Source of the DNA: Euryarchaeota archaeon Ods04
GTDB taxonomy: Archaea; Halobacteriota; Halobacteria; Halobacteriales; Halorutilaceae
NCBI GenBank assembly: GCA_028751055.1
Contig: JAQZDD010000024.1
Location: forward strand, 1 to 8,826
Length of the DNA: 8,826 bases
Direction: 5' to 3'
This document shows positions 1 to 6,101 of the stretch, piece after piece. The notes under the pieces were generated by a model. That model did not search any database and had not been told where the DNA came from. It saw nothing but the letters and a program-made list of their open reading frames with translations. The translations under genes were made by a program, and so were the position numbers. Positions within the stretch are counted from its first letter, which is position 1, and each line of letters opens with the position of its first letter.

Positions 1-1591
1 ATGTCAGGTAGCCGTCGTCGTCTATCCGTATCACGTCACCCGTCCGGAACCAGCCGTCGTCGGTGAAAGCCTCCTCGGTCTCCTCGGGCTTCTCCCAGTA
101 TCCGTCGGTGATGTTTTCGCCCTTTACGAGTAGCTCTCCGACGTTGCCGTCGTTCTCCTTACGGAGTTCGGGCGGTGCGACCGACTCGTCTAACTTCACT
201 TCCACGTCGGGCATTGGCGGACCGATGGTGCCTATACGCGGGTCTTCGGGCGGGTTCGATGACACGATAGGTGCCGTCTCGGTCAGCCCGTATCCTTCGA
301 GTATCGGCATCCCCATTCCATGGTATAACGCACAGAGGTCGGCGGAGAGACTGCCGCCGCCGCTTATCATGAACTCTATCTCGTCGCCGAGCGCCTCGCG
401 CACCTTCGAGAAGACGAGCTTGTCGGCGACGGTGTGCTTGAAGCTCAGAACCGCACCCGGCGAGTCTGTCTTGTAGTAGCTCTCGCCGACGCCGGTCGCC
501 CAGTTGAAGATTTTCTTCTTCACGGGCGAACTTCCCGCGTCCTCGCGTATCGCGTCGTAGACCTTCTCGTAGACGCGCGGCACGCTCGTTCCCGTCGTCG
601 GACGTACCTCGGCGAAGTCGTCCTTGAGCGTGTCGGGGCTTTCGGCGTACGCGACAGCCGCGCCGCTCCCGTACATCAGGAACGACGCCATTCTCTCGAA
701 CGAGTGAGCGAGCGGCAGGAAAGATACCGCACGGTCTGTCTCGTCTATCGTCGGCAGGTCTTCGTCCTTGTCGGGACGCGGTCCGAAACGTTTCCGCGAC
801 TGGTTGACGGACGACCGGAAGTTCCTGTGCGTCAGCTTCACGCCTTTGGGCTGACCCGTCGTACCTGACGTGTAGATGAGCGTCGCTAAGTCGTCCACGT
901 CCGTCTCGTCTAACCAGCCCTCGAACGTATCGTCGTCGTAGGCTTCGTCTCCCATCTCGTAGACGTCGCCGAGCGTGTGTACGTCGTCACGTCCCGTATA
1001 TCCGTCAGCCACGCTGTCGACCGTCACTATGAAGTCGAGCGAAAGGTCGTCCTCGACCTCCAAGACGCGTTCAAGGAGTTCCTGATTTTCGACCACAACG
1101 CCCGACGCGCCGGGGTCGTCTAAGAGGTACTTCACCTGCCGCGGCGACGACGAGGCGTAGACCGAAGAGACGACCGCGCCGCGCGACAGCAACGCGAAGT
1201 CCGACATCGCCCATTCGAGACGGGTGTTCGAGAACAGTCCTACGCGGTCGCCGCGCCCGACGCCGAGTTCGTCGAAGCCGAAGGCGAGACGCCGGTATAC
1301 CGCGCCGAACTCCTCGTAACTCAGCGACGCGAACTTCTCGTCGGCTGCTTCGTCGATGACTCCGTTTTCGACCAGCGTCCTGTCGTAGACGCCGCCCTTG
1401 TACATGCCAGCGTCGAGTGCCGCGTGTCTCTCCACCGTCTCGTCTATCATCTCGGCGATTGTGTTCCAGCCTATCACCTCGTCGTCGTACTCTTTCTCGG
1501 CTTTTCGCCAGTCTGCTTCGGTCACCGAGCCTTCCGACCCCTGTTCTTCCTGCACCCCGTCATCCTTTTCGACTGCAGTCTCCGTTCCCAT
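1..1591 (-). CDS. AMP-forming long-chain acyl-CoA synthetase (partial, C-terminus off left edge)
   Basis: An adenylate-forming enzyme that activates a carboxylic acid, probably a long-chain fatty acid, with ATP and then CoA; cytoplasmic. 530 codons are open from the ATG at 1591 to the left edge. Three family motifs are visible in order: the phosphate-binding loop YTSGTTGQPKGV (about residues 238-249), the acyl-adenylate motif EGYGLTETAP (about 430-440) and GWFRTGD (about 511-518). The C-terminal subdomain with the catalytic lysine lies outside the window. The mid-region text LPLAHSFERM and the length fit the FadD15/Faa-like long-chain branch rather than acetyl-CoA synthetase; the substrate is inference. 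The N-terminus has an acidic extension of about 40 residues, usual for halophiles. A T6 TATA-like box lies 25-30 nt upstream and there is no Shine-Dalgarno, fitting a leaderless transcript. It follows the SCP2/dehydrogenase pair on the same strand after 219 nt, so it is a functional neighbour but probably separately transcribed. Confidence 0.93.
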   Translation of the reverse strand, partial: MGTETAVEKDDGVQEEQGSEGSVTEADWRKAEKEYDDEVIGWNTIAEMIDETVERHAALDAGMYKGGVYDRTLVENGVIDEAADEKFASLSYEEFGAVYRRLAFGFDELGVGRGDRVGLFSNTRLEWAMSDFALLSRGAVVSSVYASSSPRQVKYLLDDPGASGVVVENQELLERVLEVEDDLSLDFIVTVDSVADGYTGRDDVHTLGDVYEMGDEAYDDDTFEGWLDETDVDDLATLIYTSGTTGQPKGVKLTHRNFRSSVNQSRKRFGPRPDKDEDLPTIDETDRAVSFLPLAHSFERMASFLMYGSGAAVAYAESPDTLKDDFAEVRPTTGTSVPRVYEKVYDAIREDAGSSPVKKKIFNWATGVGESYYKTDSPGAVLSFKHTVADKLVFSKVREALGDEIEFMISGGGSLSADLCALYHGMGMPILEGYGLTETAPIVSSNPPEDPRIGTIGPPMPDVEVKLDESVAPPELRKENDGNVGELLVKGENITDGYWEKPEETEEAFTDDGWFRTGDVIRIDDDGYLT

Positions 1592-1615
1592 GTGTTACAA
1601 GACACGGAGAACGGC

Positions 1616-1621
1616 AAAAAA
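1616..1621 (-). promoter_or_regulatory. Putative TATA box of the acyl-CoA ligase gene
   Basis: On the minus strand the run TTTTTT lies 25-30 nt before the ATG at 1591, the spacing expected for an archaeal TATA box of a leaderless gene. Directly upstream (1628-1642) is a short inverted repeat TCCGA-N5-TCGGA that could be an operator. The same T-run could also help end transcripts arriving from the dehydrogenase gene. Position is the main support. Confidence 0.45.
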
Positions 1622-1713
1622 CCTTTCTCCGATTTTTTCGGATTCTCGCGGCTGAGGGCTACCTACTCGTCTCTGTCGCGTATGATACTAACTGCTCCTC
1701 GCGTATGCCCGTC

Positions 1714-1775
1714 ACGTCTGACTCGCCTATGCGTTTGTATGCGAACGTCTGACTTGTCTCCGCGCTTGTATGCGA
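1714..1775. repeat. Imperfect 31-bp tandem repeat, two units
   Basis: Unit 1 is 1714-1744 and unit 2 is 1745-1775. Both begin ACGTCTGACT and end TTGTATGCGA; 26 of 31 positions match. Two shorter echoes, TCGCGTATG at 1676-1684 and 1699-1707, lie just to the left. The repeat occupies the gap between the dehydrogenase stop and the ligase start. I see no tRNA, stable hairpin or credible ORF in this gap (1592-1810), so its role is unknown. Confidence 0.8.
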
Positions 1776-1794
1776 GAAGGACTCGGTACGTGCC

Positions 1795-1826
1795 TTAGTG
1801 CTCGGGTATCTTAGTGCTCGGGTATC
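1795..1826. repeat. Exact 16-bp tandem duplication across the dehydrogenase stop codon
   Basis: TTAGTGCTCGGGTATC occurs at 1795-1810 and again at 1811-1826. On the minus strand the inner copy encodes the last dehydrogenase codons plus TAA; the outer copy repeats that text after the stop. It does not change the protein. It looks like a recent slippage or microduplication event. Confidence 0.95.
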
Positions 1827-2911
1827 AGACTCGCGCGCGTGAACTCCTGCTCCGCGCTTCCTTCGAGTGCCTCCTGTGCCTCCTCAAGCGGGAACTTGGC
1901 GTCCAGGAGGTCGTCGTACGGGTACTTCTCGGCGTTCCTCGAAAGGAAGTCGAGTGCCTTTTCGAGGTACCACGGCTGGTACAGGAGCATCGCGTGCACG
2001 TCGATACGTTTCAGCGTCAGGTCGGCGGGGCTGAACTCGGTCGTGAGGCTCGTCGATATGTTTCCGAGTTCGACGTACCTCGCACCGTTTCGGAGCATGC
2101 CGATGCCTTCCTTGAACGCGGGTGGGAAGCCCGCGACCTCGATGCCAACGTCCGCGCCGTCGCCGTCGGTGAGTTCCTGAACACGCCGGATACGTTCGCC
2201 CGGCTCCTCGTACTCGTTCATGTCGACGATGTGGTCCGCGCCGAACTCCTTCGCGCGCTCTATACGTCCGGGCGCGCCTTCGACGACGATAACTTCGGCA
2301 CCTGTCTCCTTTCCGACAGCTATCGAGTTTATGCCTAACCCGCCCGCGCCTTGTACGAGAAGCGATTCGCCCTGTGTCAGGTTAGCGCGTTCCAGTCCAA
2401 AGATGACCTGCGACAGCGCGCAGTTCGCGCTCGCCGCGACGTGGTGCGGTACGTCGTCGGGTACCTTGTAGAACCGCTGACCGCCGTCGACGTAGTAGTG
2501 GGTGGCGAACGTCCCACGGAAGTGGGGCGGTACCGAGTGGGGCATCATCCATTCGCCGGTGCTCTTGACGACCTCGCACGCGTAGAACTGTCCGTGTGAA
2601 CATCCCGAACATTCGCCGCACGGCTGGAAGTAGACCGGCGTTATGAGGTCGCCTTCCTCGACCGTTTCGCCCGCCGAGTCGGTCGACACGTCGTCGCCCA
2701 TCTCGACGACACGCAGGACGGCTTCGTGTCCAAGAACCGCGCCGTTCGGCACGGGGAACTCGCCCTTCCAGAAATGCAGCTCGCTGCCGCAGACGTTGGT
2801 CTGCACGACCTCGGTAAGGACGGCGTCGTCCTCCACGTCCGGCTTGTCGTCTATATCGACGATCTCCGTTTCACGCTCCCCAGCGAGCGTAACGACCTTT
2901 CCGTACGACAT
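1811..2911 (-). CDS. Zinc-dependent alcohol dehydrogenase (MDR superfamily)
   Basis: A 366-residue medium-chain dehydrogenase/reductase, likely oxidising an alcohol or reducing an aldehyde or ketone with NAD(P), cytoplasmic. The N-terminal catalytic domain carries C41 in VCGSELH and H62-E63 in GHE, the usual catalytic-zinc ligands, with C164 in SANCALSQ a candidate third ligand. A structural-zinc lobe is intact: C98, C101, C104, C112 (CxxCxxCx7C). The Rossmann glycine motif GAGGLG is at 188-193, and E211 at the end of the second strand suggests NAD rather than NADP. Length is normal for the family. The same frame stays open upstream to 3337, but that extension only overlaps the SCP2 gene in another frame. 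The ATG at 2911 is chosen because it overlaps the SCP2 stop by one base (TGATG), which implies translational coupling. The exact substrate is unknown; the lipid-carrier partner suggests a fatty or isoprenoid alcohol. Confidence 0.93.
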   Translation of the reverse strand: MSYGKVVTLAGERETEIVDIDDKPDVEDDAVLTEVVQTNVCGSELHFWKGEFPVPNGAVLGHEAVLRVVEMGDDVSTDSAGETVEEGDLITPVYFQPCGECSGCSHGQFYACEVVKSTGEWMMPHSVPPHFRGTFATHYYVDGGQRFYKVPDDVPHHVAASANCALSQVIFGLERANLTQGESLLVQGAGGLGINSIAVGKETGAEVIVVEGAPGRIERAKEFGADHIVDMNEYEEPGERIRRVQELTDGDGADVGIEVAGFPPAFKEGIGMLRNGARYVELGNISTSLTTEFSPADLTLKRIDVHAMLLYQPWYLEKALDFLSRNAEKYPYDDLLDAKFPLEEAQEALEGSAEQEFTRASLIPEH

Positions 2912-3363
2912 CAGTAGAGGAAGTTCGTCTCTATGTTCGTCGCGCTCTCGACCATCGTAACGGCACCGTCGCTGTACTGCATCACCTTCTGCATGTCGCC
3001 GTTGAGGTCGAACTTGCCGCTCATCAGGCTGTCTATCGCGCCTATCTCGCCCTGCGTCATCTTCTTCCAGTTTTCGTACGGACCGATGAGTTCGAAGCCG
3101 TAGTCGACCTCGCTGAGGTCTTCGACACGGTACGCGTCGGTGCATTTGCCGCCTTCGAGACCTATGAAGTAATGTATCTTGTCGCCGTCGCCTACCATGT
3201 CGGGGAAGTTCTCCTTGAACTCGTCGTCGACCTCTATCGTGAAGACGAAGTCGCCGTTCCAGCCTACGCCCCAGTCGCTCGCAGCCTCTGAGTACGTCTC
3301 GTTTTCGTTCAGACGGTCTTTCCACTCCTCTATCCATTCGTCACTCGGGAAATCTACTGTCAT
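2911..3363 (-). CDS. SCP2-type sterol/lipid carrier domain protein
   Basis: A 150-residue acidic cytoplasmic protein of the SCP2 sterol-carrier fold. This family has a hydrophobic tunnel and binds fatty acyl groups or other lipids; archaeal members are not expected to use sterols. The opening FPSDEWIEEW and the C-terminal half GPYENWKKMTQGE... LMSGKFDLNGD (about residues 94-123) are the recognisable family text. The start is the ATG at 3363, not the GTG at 3387, because an excellent Shine-Dalgarno, TAAGGAGG, sits 6 nt before it, and a TATA box at 3401-3408 would place the transcript start just upstream of that site. It is the first gene of a two-gene operon with the dehydrogenase, whose ATG overlaps its TGA. 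The pairing suggests that it presents a lipid substrate to the enzyme; this is inference. Confidence 0.9.
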   Translation of the reverse strand: MTVDFPSDEWIEEWKDRLNENETYSEAASDWGVGWNGDFVFTIEVDDEFKENFPDMVGDGDKIHYFIGLEGGKCTDAYRVEDLSEVDYGFELIGPYENWKKMTQGEIGAIDSLMSGKFDLNGDMQKVMQYSDGAVTMVESATNIETNFLY

Positions 3364-3369
3364 TATCTG

Positions 3370-3374
3370 CCTCC
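3370..3374 (-). promoter_or_regulatory. Shine-Dalgarno of the SCP2 gene
   Basis: On the minus strand GGAGG (within TAAGGAGG) lies 6 nt before the ATG at 3363. It fixes the start codon. It stands out because the ligase gene and genes A, B and C look leaderless and lack such a site. Confidence 0.85.
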
Positions 3375-3400
3375 TTACACCTACCACATGGTTCCCCTTC

Positions 3401-3408
3401 TATTAAAC
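3401..3408 (-). promoter_or_regulatory. TATA box of the SCP2-dehydrogenase operon
   Basis: GTTTAATA on the minus strand. About 25 nt downstream would be a transcript start near 3378, giving a leader of about 15 nt that just contains the Shine-Dalgarno at 3370-3374. The remaining divergent gap up to 3482 is AT-rich and shows no further feature. Confidence 0.6.
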
Positions 3409-3482
3409 TTGACTATGGTAAACATTCTCATGCGCAAAAACGGCTAAAAGACCACACCGAACCGACGAATCCACGAACCCTC

Positions 3483-3518
3483 TTATTAACTCGGAGTCAA
3501 ATAATAATAACTTTAAAC
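3483..3518 (+). promoter_or_regulatory. Shared dyad promoter, copy 1 (gene A)
   Basis: Left arm TTATTA at 3483-3488, 16-nt spacer, right arm TAATAA at 3505-3510, directly followed by the TATA box CTTTAAAC (3511-3518). The first TATA T is 27 nt before the ATG at 3539, so the transcript is probably leaderless. The arms are 22 bp centre to centre, about two helical turns, as for a dimeric regulator bound to one face. Copies at 4155 and 6043 have identical spacing. Confidence 0.75.
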
Positions 3519-3538
3519 CGGCGGACTTGACTTCCTGC

Positions 3539-4081
3539 ATGGACCTGACACGCAGAGAGGTCATAAGGACGGGTGGTGGCGTACTCGCGCTCACCGCCGC
3601 CGGATGCCTCAACTCGGACGGCGAGTCACCCGACGACGGAGACGACGAAGAGCCGCCGGAGACGGTAGACGACGAAGAAGAAACGCAGCCAGACACGGAA
3701 CCGGAACCCGAGGAAGTTACGCTTGAACTCCTCGCGGAGGAAGATATAGACCACGACCACGCGTGCCTGCACGCCGAGTTCGACGAGAGGACGCCGCTCG
3801 AAGCAGGTACCTCCGCCGACGACGCGCCGACCGCCGACGAGACACACGTAATCTGGGAGGTGACGTACGAAGGTGAGGGCTACGTCCGTTTCGACGCCGA
3901 CGCCCACAGTTACGACGGACCGTTCGTCTTCTACACCGCTGACGGCACCGTCGGTGTGGTCGAAGGCACAGAGACTGAACGTGACGAAGTTCCCGACGAC
4001 GACTGCGAACCACTCGACGAGTACTTCGTTGTTGAGGTGCCCGAAGACGGCGTAATACTTCTCGAACTGAGTCCGCAGTAG
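3539..4081 (+). CDS. Gene A: Tat-exported lipoprotein with one HACLH domain
   Basis: A 180-residue protein I do not recognise as a named family. The N-terminus is a Tat lipoprotein signal: R5-R6, a hydrophobic stretch GGGVLALTAAG, and lipobox cysteine C23, so the mature protein should be lipid-anchored outside the membrane. Residues 24-60 are a D/E/P-rich linker. Residues 61-180 form a single domain with ELLAEEDIDHDHACLH, DERTPLEAG, THVIWEVTY, GYVRFD, GPFVFYT and CEPLDEY. C76 and C156 are present in all three copies of the domain here and may form a disulfide. H72, H74, H78, H103 and H123 could bind metal, which is inference. Start ATG 3539 is chosen over the TTG at 3527 because of the TATA spacing and the signal peptide. 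It is the closest paralogue of gene C, sharing exact DNA runs of 29 and 36 bp with it. Confidence 0.88.
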   Translation: MDLTRREVIRTGGGVLALTAAGCLNSDGESPDDGDDEEPPETVDDEEETQPDTEPEPEEVTLELLAEEDIDHDHACLHAEFDERTPLEAGTSADDAPTADETHVIWEVTYEGEGYVRFDADAHSYDGPFVFYTADGTVGVVEGTETERDEVPDDDCEPLDEYFVVEVPEDGVILLELSPQ

Positions 4082-4154
4082 GACGTTTTGCTCGACGTAT
4101 CGTCTCTCTCGGTCATCGAACGGGATATTAAGAAATCCGAACTCATAATATATA

Positions 4155-4190
4155 TTGTTAAGAAACTGCCAAATCATAATAACTTTAAGC
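4155..4190 (+). promoter_or_regulatory. Shared dyad promoter, copy 2 (gene B)
   Basis: Left arm TTGTTA at 4155-4160, 16-nt spacer, right arm TAATAA at 4177-4182, then TATA box CTTTAAGC (4183-4190), whose first T is 30 nt before the ATG at 4214. The run AATCATAATAACTTTAAGC fits the consensus AATMATAAYAACTTTAARC shared with the other two copies. Confidence 0.75.
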
Positions 4191-4213
4191 ATAAGCCCGA
4201 TATATCCCGCCGC

Positions 4214-5971
4214 ATGTCTCAGACAGGAAATACTCATCCACCAGGTAAGAGAGCACTCAGAACAGGAGCCGTGTTGCTGGTCGTTCTGGCGATGGCTGGA
4301 ATGGTTCTGGCTACCGGCACGGTCGCGGCTACGTCCGTAATGGACGACCACGACCATGACCACGACGACGAGATAGGAGAGTTCGAAATTATCGACAGGA
4401 GCACCGACGAGGTTACTGCCTATGTCCACGGCGACCATTGGCACGGGGAGCTACCTCACGTTCATGAGGGCGAGCACATCTCACTTGGAGCAGATATTGA
4501 GGACGCGGACGGTGATGAGATAGAGTTAGACGGAGACCATTACTCGCTCGGTGTCGCCCTCGCAGAAGGAGCACACGAAGGAGTCGTCTCATTCGACGAA
4601 CACGGAGACCACGTGCATATAATCGGGGAGGACGATGGTCACACAGATGTCGTGTTCCAGCTCATACACGATGACCATGTGGAGTACGAGACTCCCTCCA
4701 TCGAAGTCGAGGTTGAGCACGACGACCACGACCATGACGACGAGATAGGTAAGTTCGAGATAGTTGACCGAAGCACGGGCGATGCTGTCGCTGATGTTCA
4801 CGGCGACCACTGGCACGGAAGCCTACCTCACGTTCATGAGGGTGAGCACATCTCGCTTGGAGCGAACATAGAGGACGCGGACGGTGACGAAATCGAACTT
4901 GATGGAGACCACTACTCGCTCGGAGTTGAACTCGCTGACGGCGCGCACGAGGGAGTCGTCTCGTTCGACGAACACGGAGACCACGTACACATAATCGGAG
5001 ATGAAGACGGTCACACAGATGTCGTGTTCCAGCTATGGCACGACGACCATGTGGAGTACGAGACGCCTTCGATAGAGGTTGAGGTTGGTCATGCCCACGT
5101 CGGAACCGTCGAACTCCTTGCTGAGGAGGATATCGACCATAGCCACGCCTGCCTACACGGTGACTTCGACGAAAGGACGCCGTTAGACGCAGGCGACTCA
5201 GCCGACACCGCCCCGACCGTCAGTGACACCCATGTCATCTGGGAAGCGACGTACGAGGGTGACGCGGGACACGTCAGATTCGATACCAACGACCACTCGT
5301 ACCCCGGACCGTTCGTCTTCTACACTGCTGACGGCTCCGCAGAACCCGCTAACGCCGACGTTCTCGAAACCGGTGAAGTCGACGAGTGCGACTCGCTCGA
5401 CGAGTACATCGAGGTAGAGACACCCGAAGACGGTATTATCGACCTCGAACTTGAGGAGTACCACGACCATGACGACGAGATAGGTAAGTTCGAGATAGTT
5501 GACCGGAGCACCGGTGATGCTGTCGCTGATGTTCACGGCGACCACTGGCACGGAAGCCTGCCGCATGTCCACGAGGGAGAGCACATCTCGCTCGGTGCTA
5601 ACATAGAGGACGACCACGGTGACGAGGTAGAGTTAGACGGAGACCACTACTCGCTCGGAGTTGAACTTGCTGACGGAGCACACGAAGGAGTCGTCTCGTT
5701 CGACGAACACGGAGACCACGTACACATAATCGGAGAGGAAGATGGTCACACAGACGTTGTGTTCCAGCTCATACACGATGACCACGTGGAGTACGAAACT
5801 CCACCCATAGAGGTTGAGGTCGGTCACCACCACGATGTAGCTGATGACTACCGTAACGAACAGGGTGAGGTAGACACCGCAGGACTACAGGACGCTATCG
5901 CTGACTTCCTACAGAATGAGATAAGTACCGGAGACCTGCAGGAAGTGATTGCGGCGTTCCTCGCGTCGTAG
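4214..5971 (+). CDS. Gene B: secreted histidine-rich modular protein (R1-R2-HACLH-R3-dockerin-like)
   Basis: A 585-residue extracellular protein with about 63 histidines (near 11%) and a very high D/E content. Residues 1-40 are a Sec-type signal peptide (basic n-region to R16, hydrophobic core, cleavage probably near TVAA). Three modules follow: R1 (48-168), R2 (172-292) and R3 (417-537), each with HDHDDEIG, HGDHWHG, LPHVHEGEH, HGDHVHIIG and HDDHVEYETP. A HACLH domain as in genes A and C lies between R2 and R3 (about 297-413, C313 and C392). Residues 541-585 form a dockerin/EF-hand-like tail (NEQGEVDTAGL, then ISTGDLQEVIAAF). The composition suggests high-capacity binding of zinc, nickel or copper at the cell surface; this is inference, and I know no named family for R. 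The ATG at 4214 is chosen for TATA spacing and signal peptide; the frame opens earlier at 4088, but that extension has no merit. No membrane anchor is visible, so attachment may depend on the tail. Confidence 0.9.
   Translation: MSQTGNTHPPGKRALRTGAVLLVVLAMAGMVLATGTVAATSVMDDHDHDHDDEIGEFEIIDRSTDEVTAYVHGDHWHGELPHVHEGEHISLGADIEDADGDEIELDGDHYSLGVALAEGAHEGVVSFDEHGDHVHIIGEDDGHTDVVFQLIHDDHVEYETPSIEVEVEHDDHDHDDEIGKFEIVDRSTGDAVADVHGDHWHGSLPHVHEGEHISLGANIEDADGDEIELDGDHYSLGVELADGAHEGVVSFDEHGDHVHIIGDEDGHTDVVFQLWHDDHVEYETPSIEVEVGHAHVGTVELLAEEDIDHSHACLHGDFDERTPLDAGDSADTAPTVSDTHVIWEATYEGDAGHVRFDTNDHSYPGPFVFYTADGSAEPANADVLETGEVDECDSLDEYIEVETPEDGIIDLELEEYHDHDDEIGKFEIVDRSTGDAVADVHGDHWHGSLPHVHEGEHISLGANIEDDHGDEVELDGDHYSLGVELADGAHEGVVSFDEHGDHVHIIGEEDGHTDVVFQLIHDDHVEYETPPIEVEVGHHHDVADDYRNEQGEVDTAGLQDAIADFLQNEISTGDLQEVIAAFLAS
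4355..4717 (+). repeat. Histidine-rich module R1 of gene B
   Basis: The first of three 363-nt in-frame repeats. It encodes residues 48-168. By eye it matches R2 at about 106 of 121 residues; most differences cluster in DRSTDEVTAY, where R2 and R3 have DRSTGDAVAD. It is the most diverged copy. Confidence 0.9.
4727..5089 (+). repeat. Histidine-rich module R2 of gene B
   Basis: Encodes residues 172-292. It differs from R3 at about 6 of 121 residues, and shares exact DNA runs with it of 45 nt (4726-4770 with 5461-5505) and 44 nt (4781-4824 with 5516-5559), although the HACLH domain lies between them. Confidence 0.92.
5462..5824 (+). repeat. Histidine-rich module R3 of gene B
   Basis: Encodes residues 417-537, at a constant 735-nt offset from R2. 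It carries an extra histidine (EDDHGDE in place of EDADGDE) and ends at GHHHD, which leads into the dockerin-like tail. Confidence 0.92.
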
Positions 5972-5980
5972 TCGGGCACA

Positions 5981-5994
5981 TTCTCTTTCTTCTG
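5981..5994 (+). terminator. Possible T-rich terminator after gene B
   Basis: The pyrimidine run TTCTCTTTCTTCTG starts 9 nt after the gene B stop. Archaeal termination often uses T-rich tracts without a hairpin. The rest of 5972-6042 shows nothing else I can support. Confidence 0.35.
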
Positions 5995-6042
5995 TCCATC
6001 TCGTATGAGCCTCAGTAGAACACCGTCTGTGGTAGAGCATGA

Positions 6043-6078
6043 TTATTAAGAATTGGCTTAATCATAACAACTTTAAAC
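6043..6078 (+). promoter_or_regulatory. Shared dyad promoter, copy 3 (genes C-D)
   Basis: Left arm TTATTA at 6043-6048, 16-nt spacer, right arm TAACAA at 6065-6070, then TATA box CTTTAAAC (6071-6078), whose first T is 30 nt before the ATG at 6102. It probably drives gene C and, 10 nt past its stop, gene D. Confidence 0.75.
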
Positions 6079-6101
6079 AGAAGTACTGTAAAGGATACTA
6101 G

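Noticed and set aside
434..1798. Plus-strand ORFs across the ligase gene and its upstream gap
   Set aside because: The minus-strand ligase frame has all family motifs; the plus-strand products are S/R-rich shadows.
1811..3337. A 508-residue reading of the dehydrogenase frame starting at 3337
   Set aside because: The first 142 residues are R-rich and overlap the SCP2 gene in another frame. The ATG at 2911 with TGATG coupling gives a normal-length enzyme.
4084..4090. T-rich terminator after gene A
   Set aside because: Only four T in a row (CGTTTTGC), too weak to call.
4088..4213. N-terminal extension of gene B from a TTG at 4088
   Set aside because: It would translate through the promoter dyad and TATA box and bury the signal peptide 42 residues inside the protein.
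3626..4444. Long minus-strand ORF opposite genes A and B
   Set aside because: It is a shadow of the GAC/GAG-rich coding strand, runs through the promoter region, and has no domain or start signal.
4355..5824. A CRISPR array as an explanation of the regular repeats in gene B
   Set aside because: Units are 363 nt, in frame and encode conserved protein modules; there are no short repeats with unique spacers.
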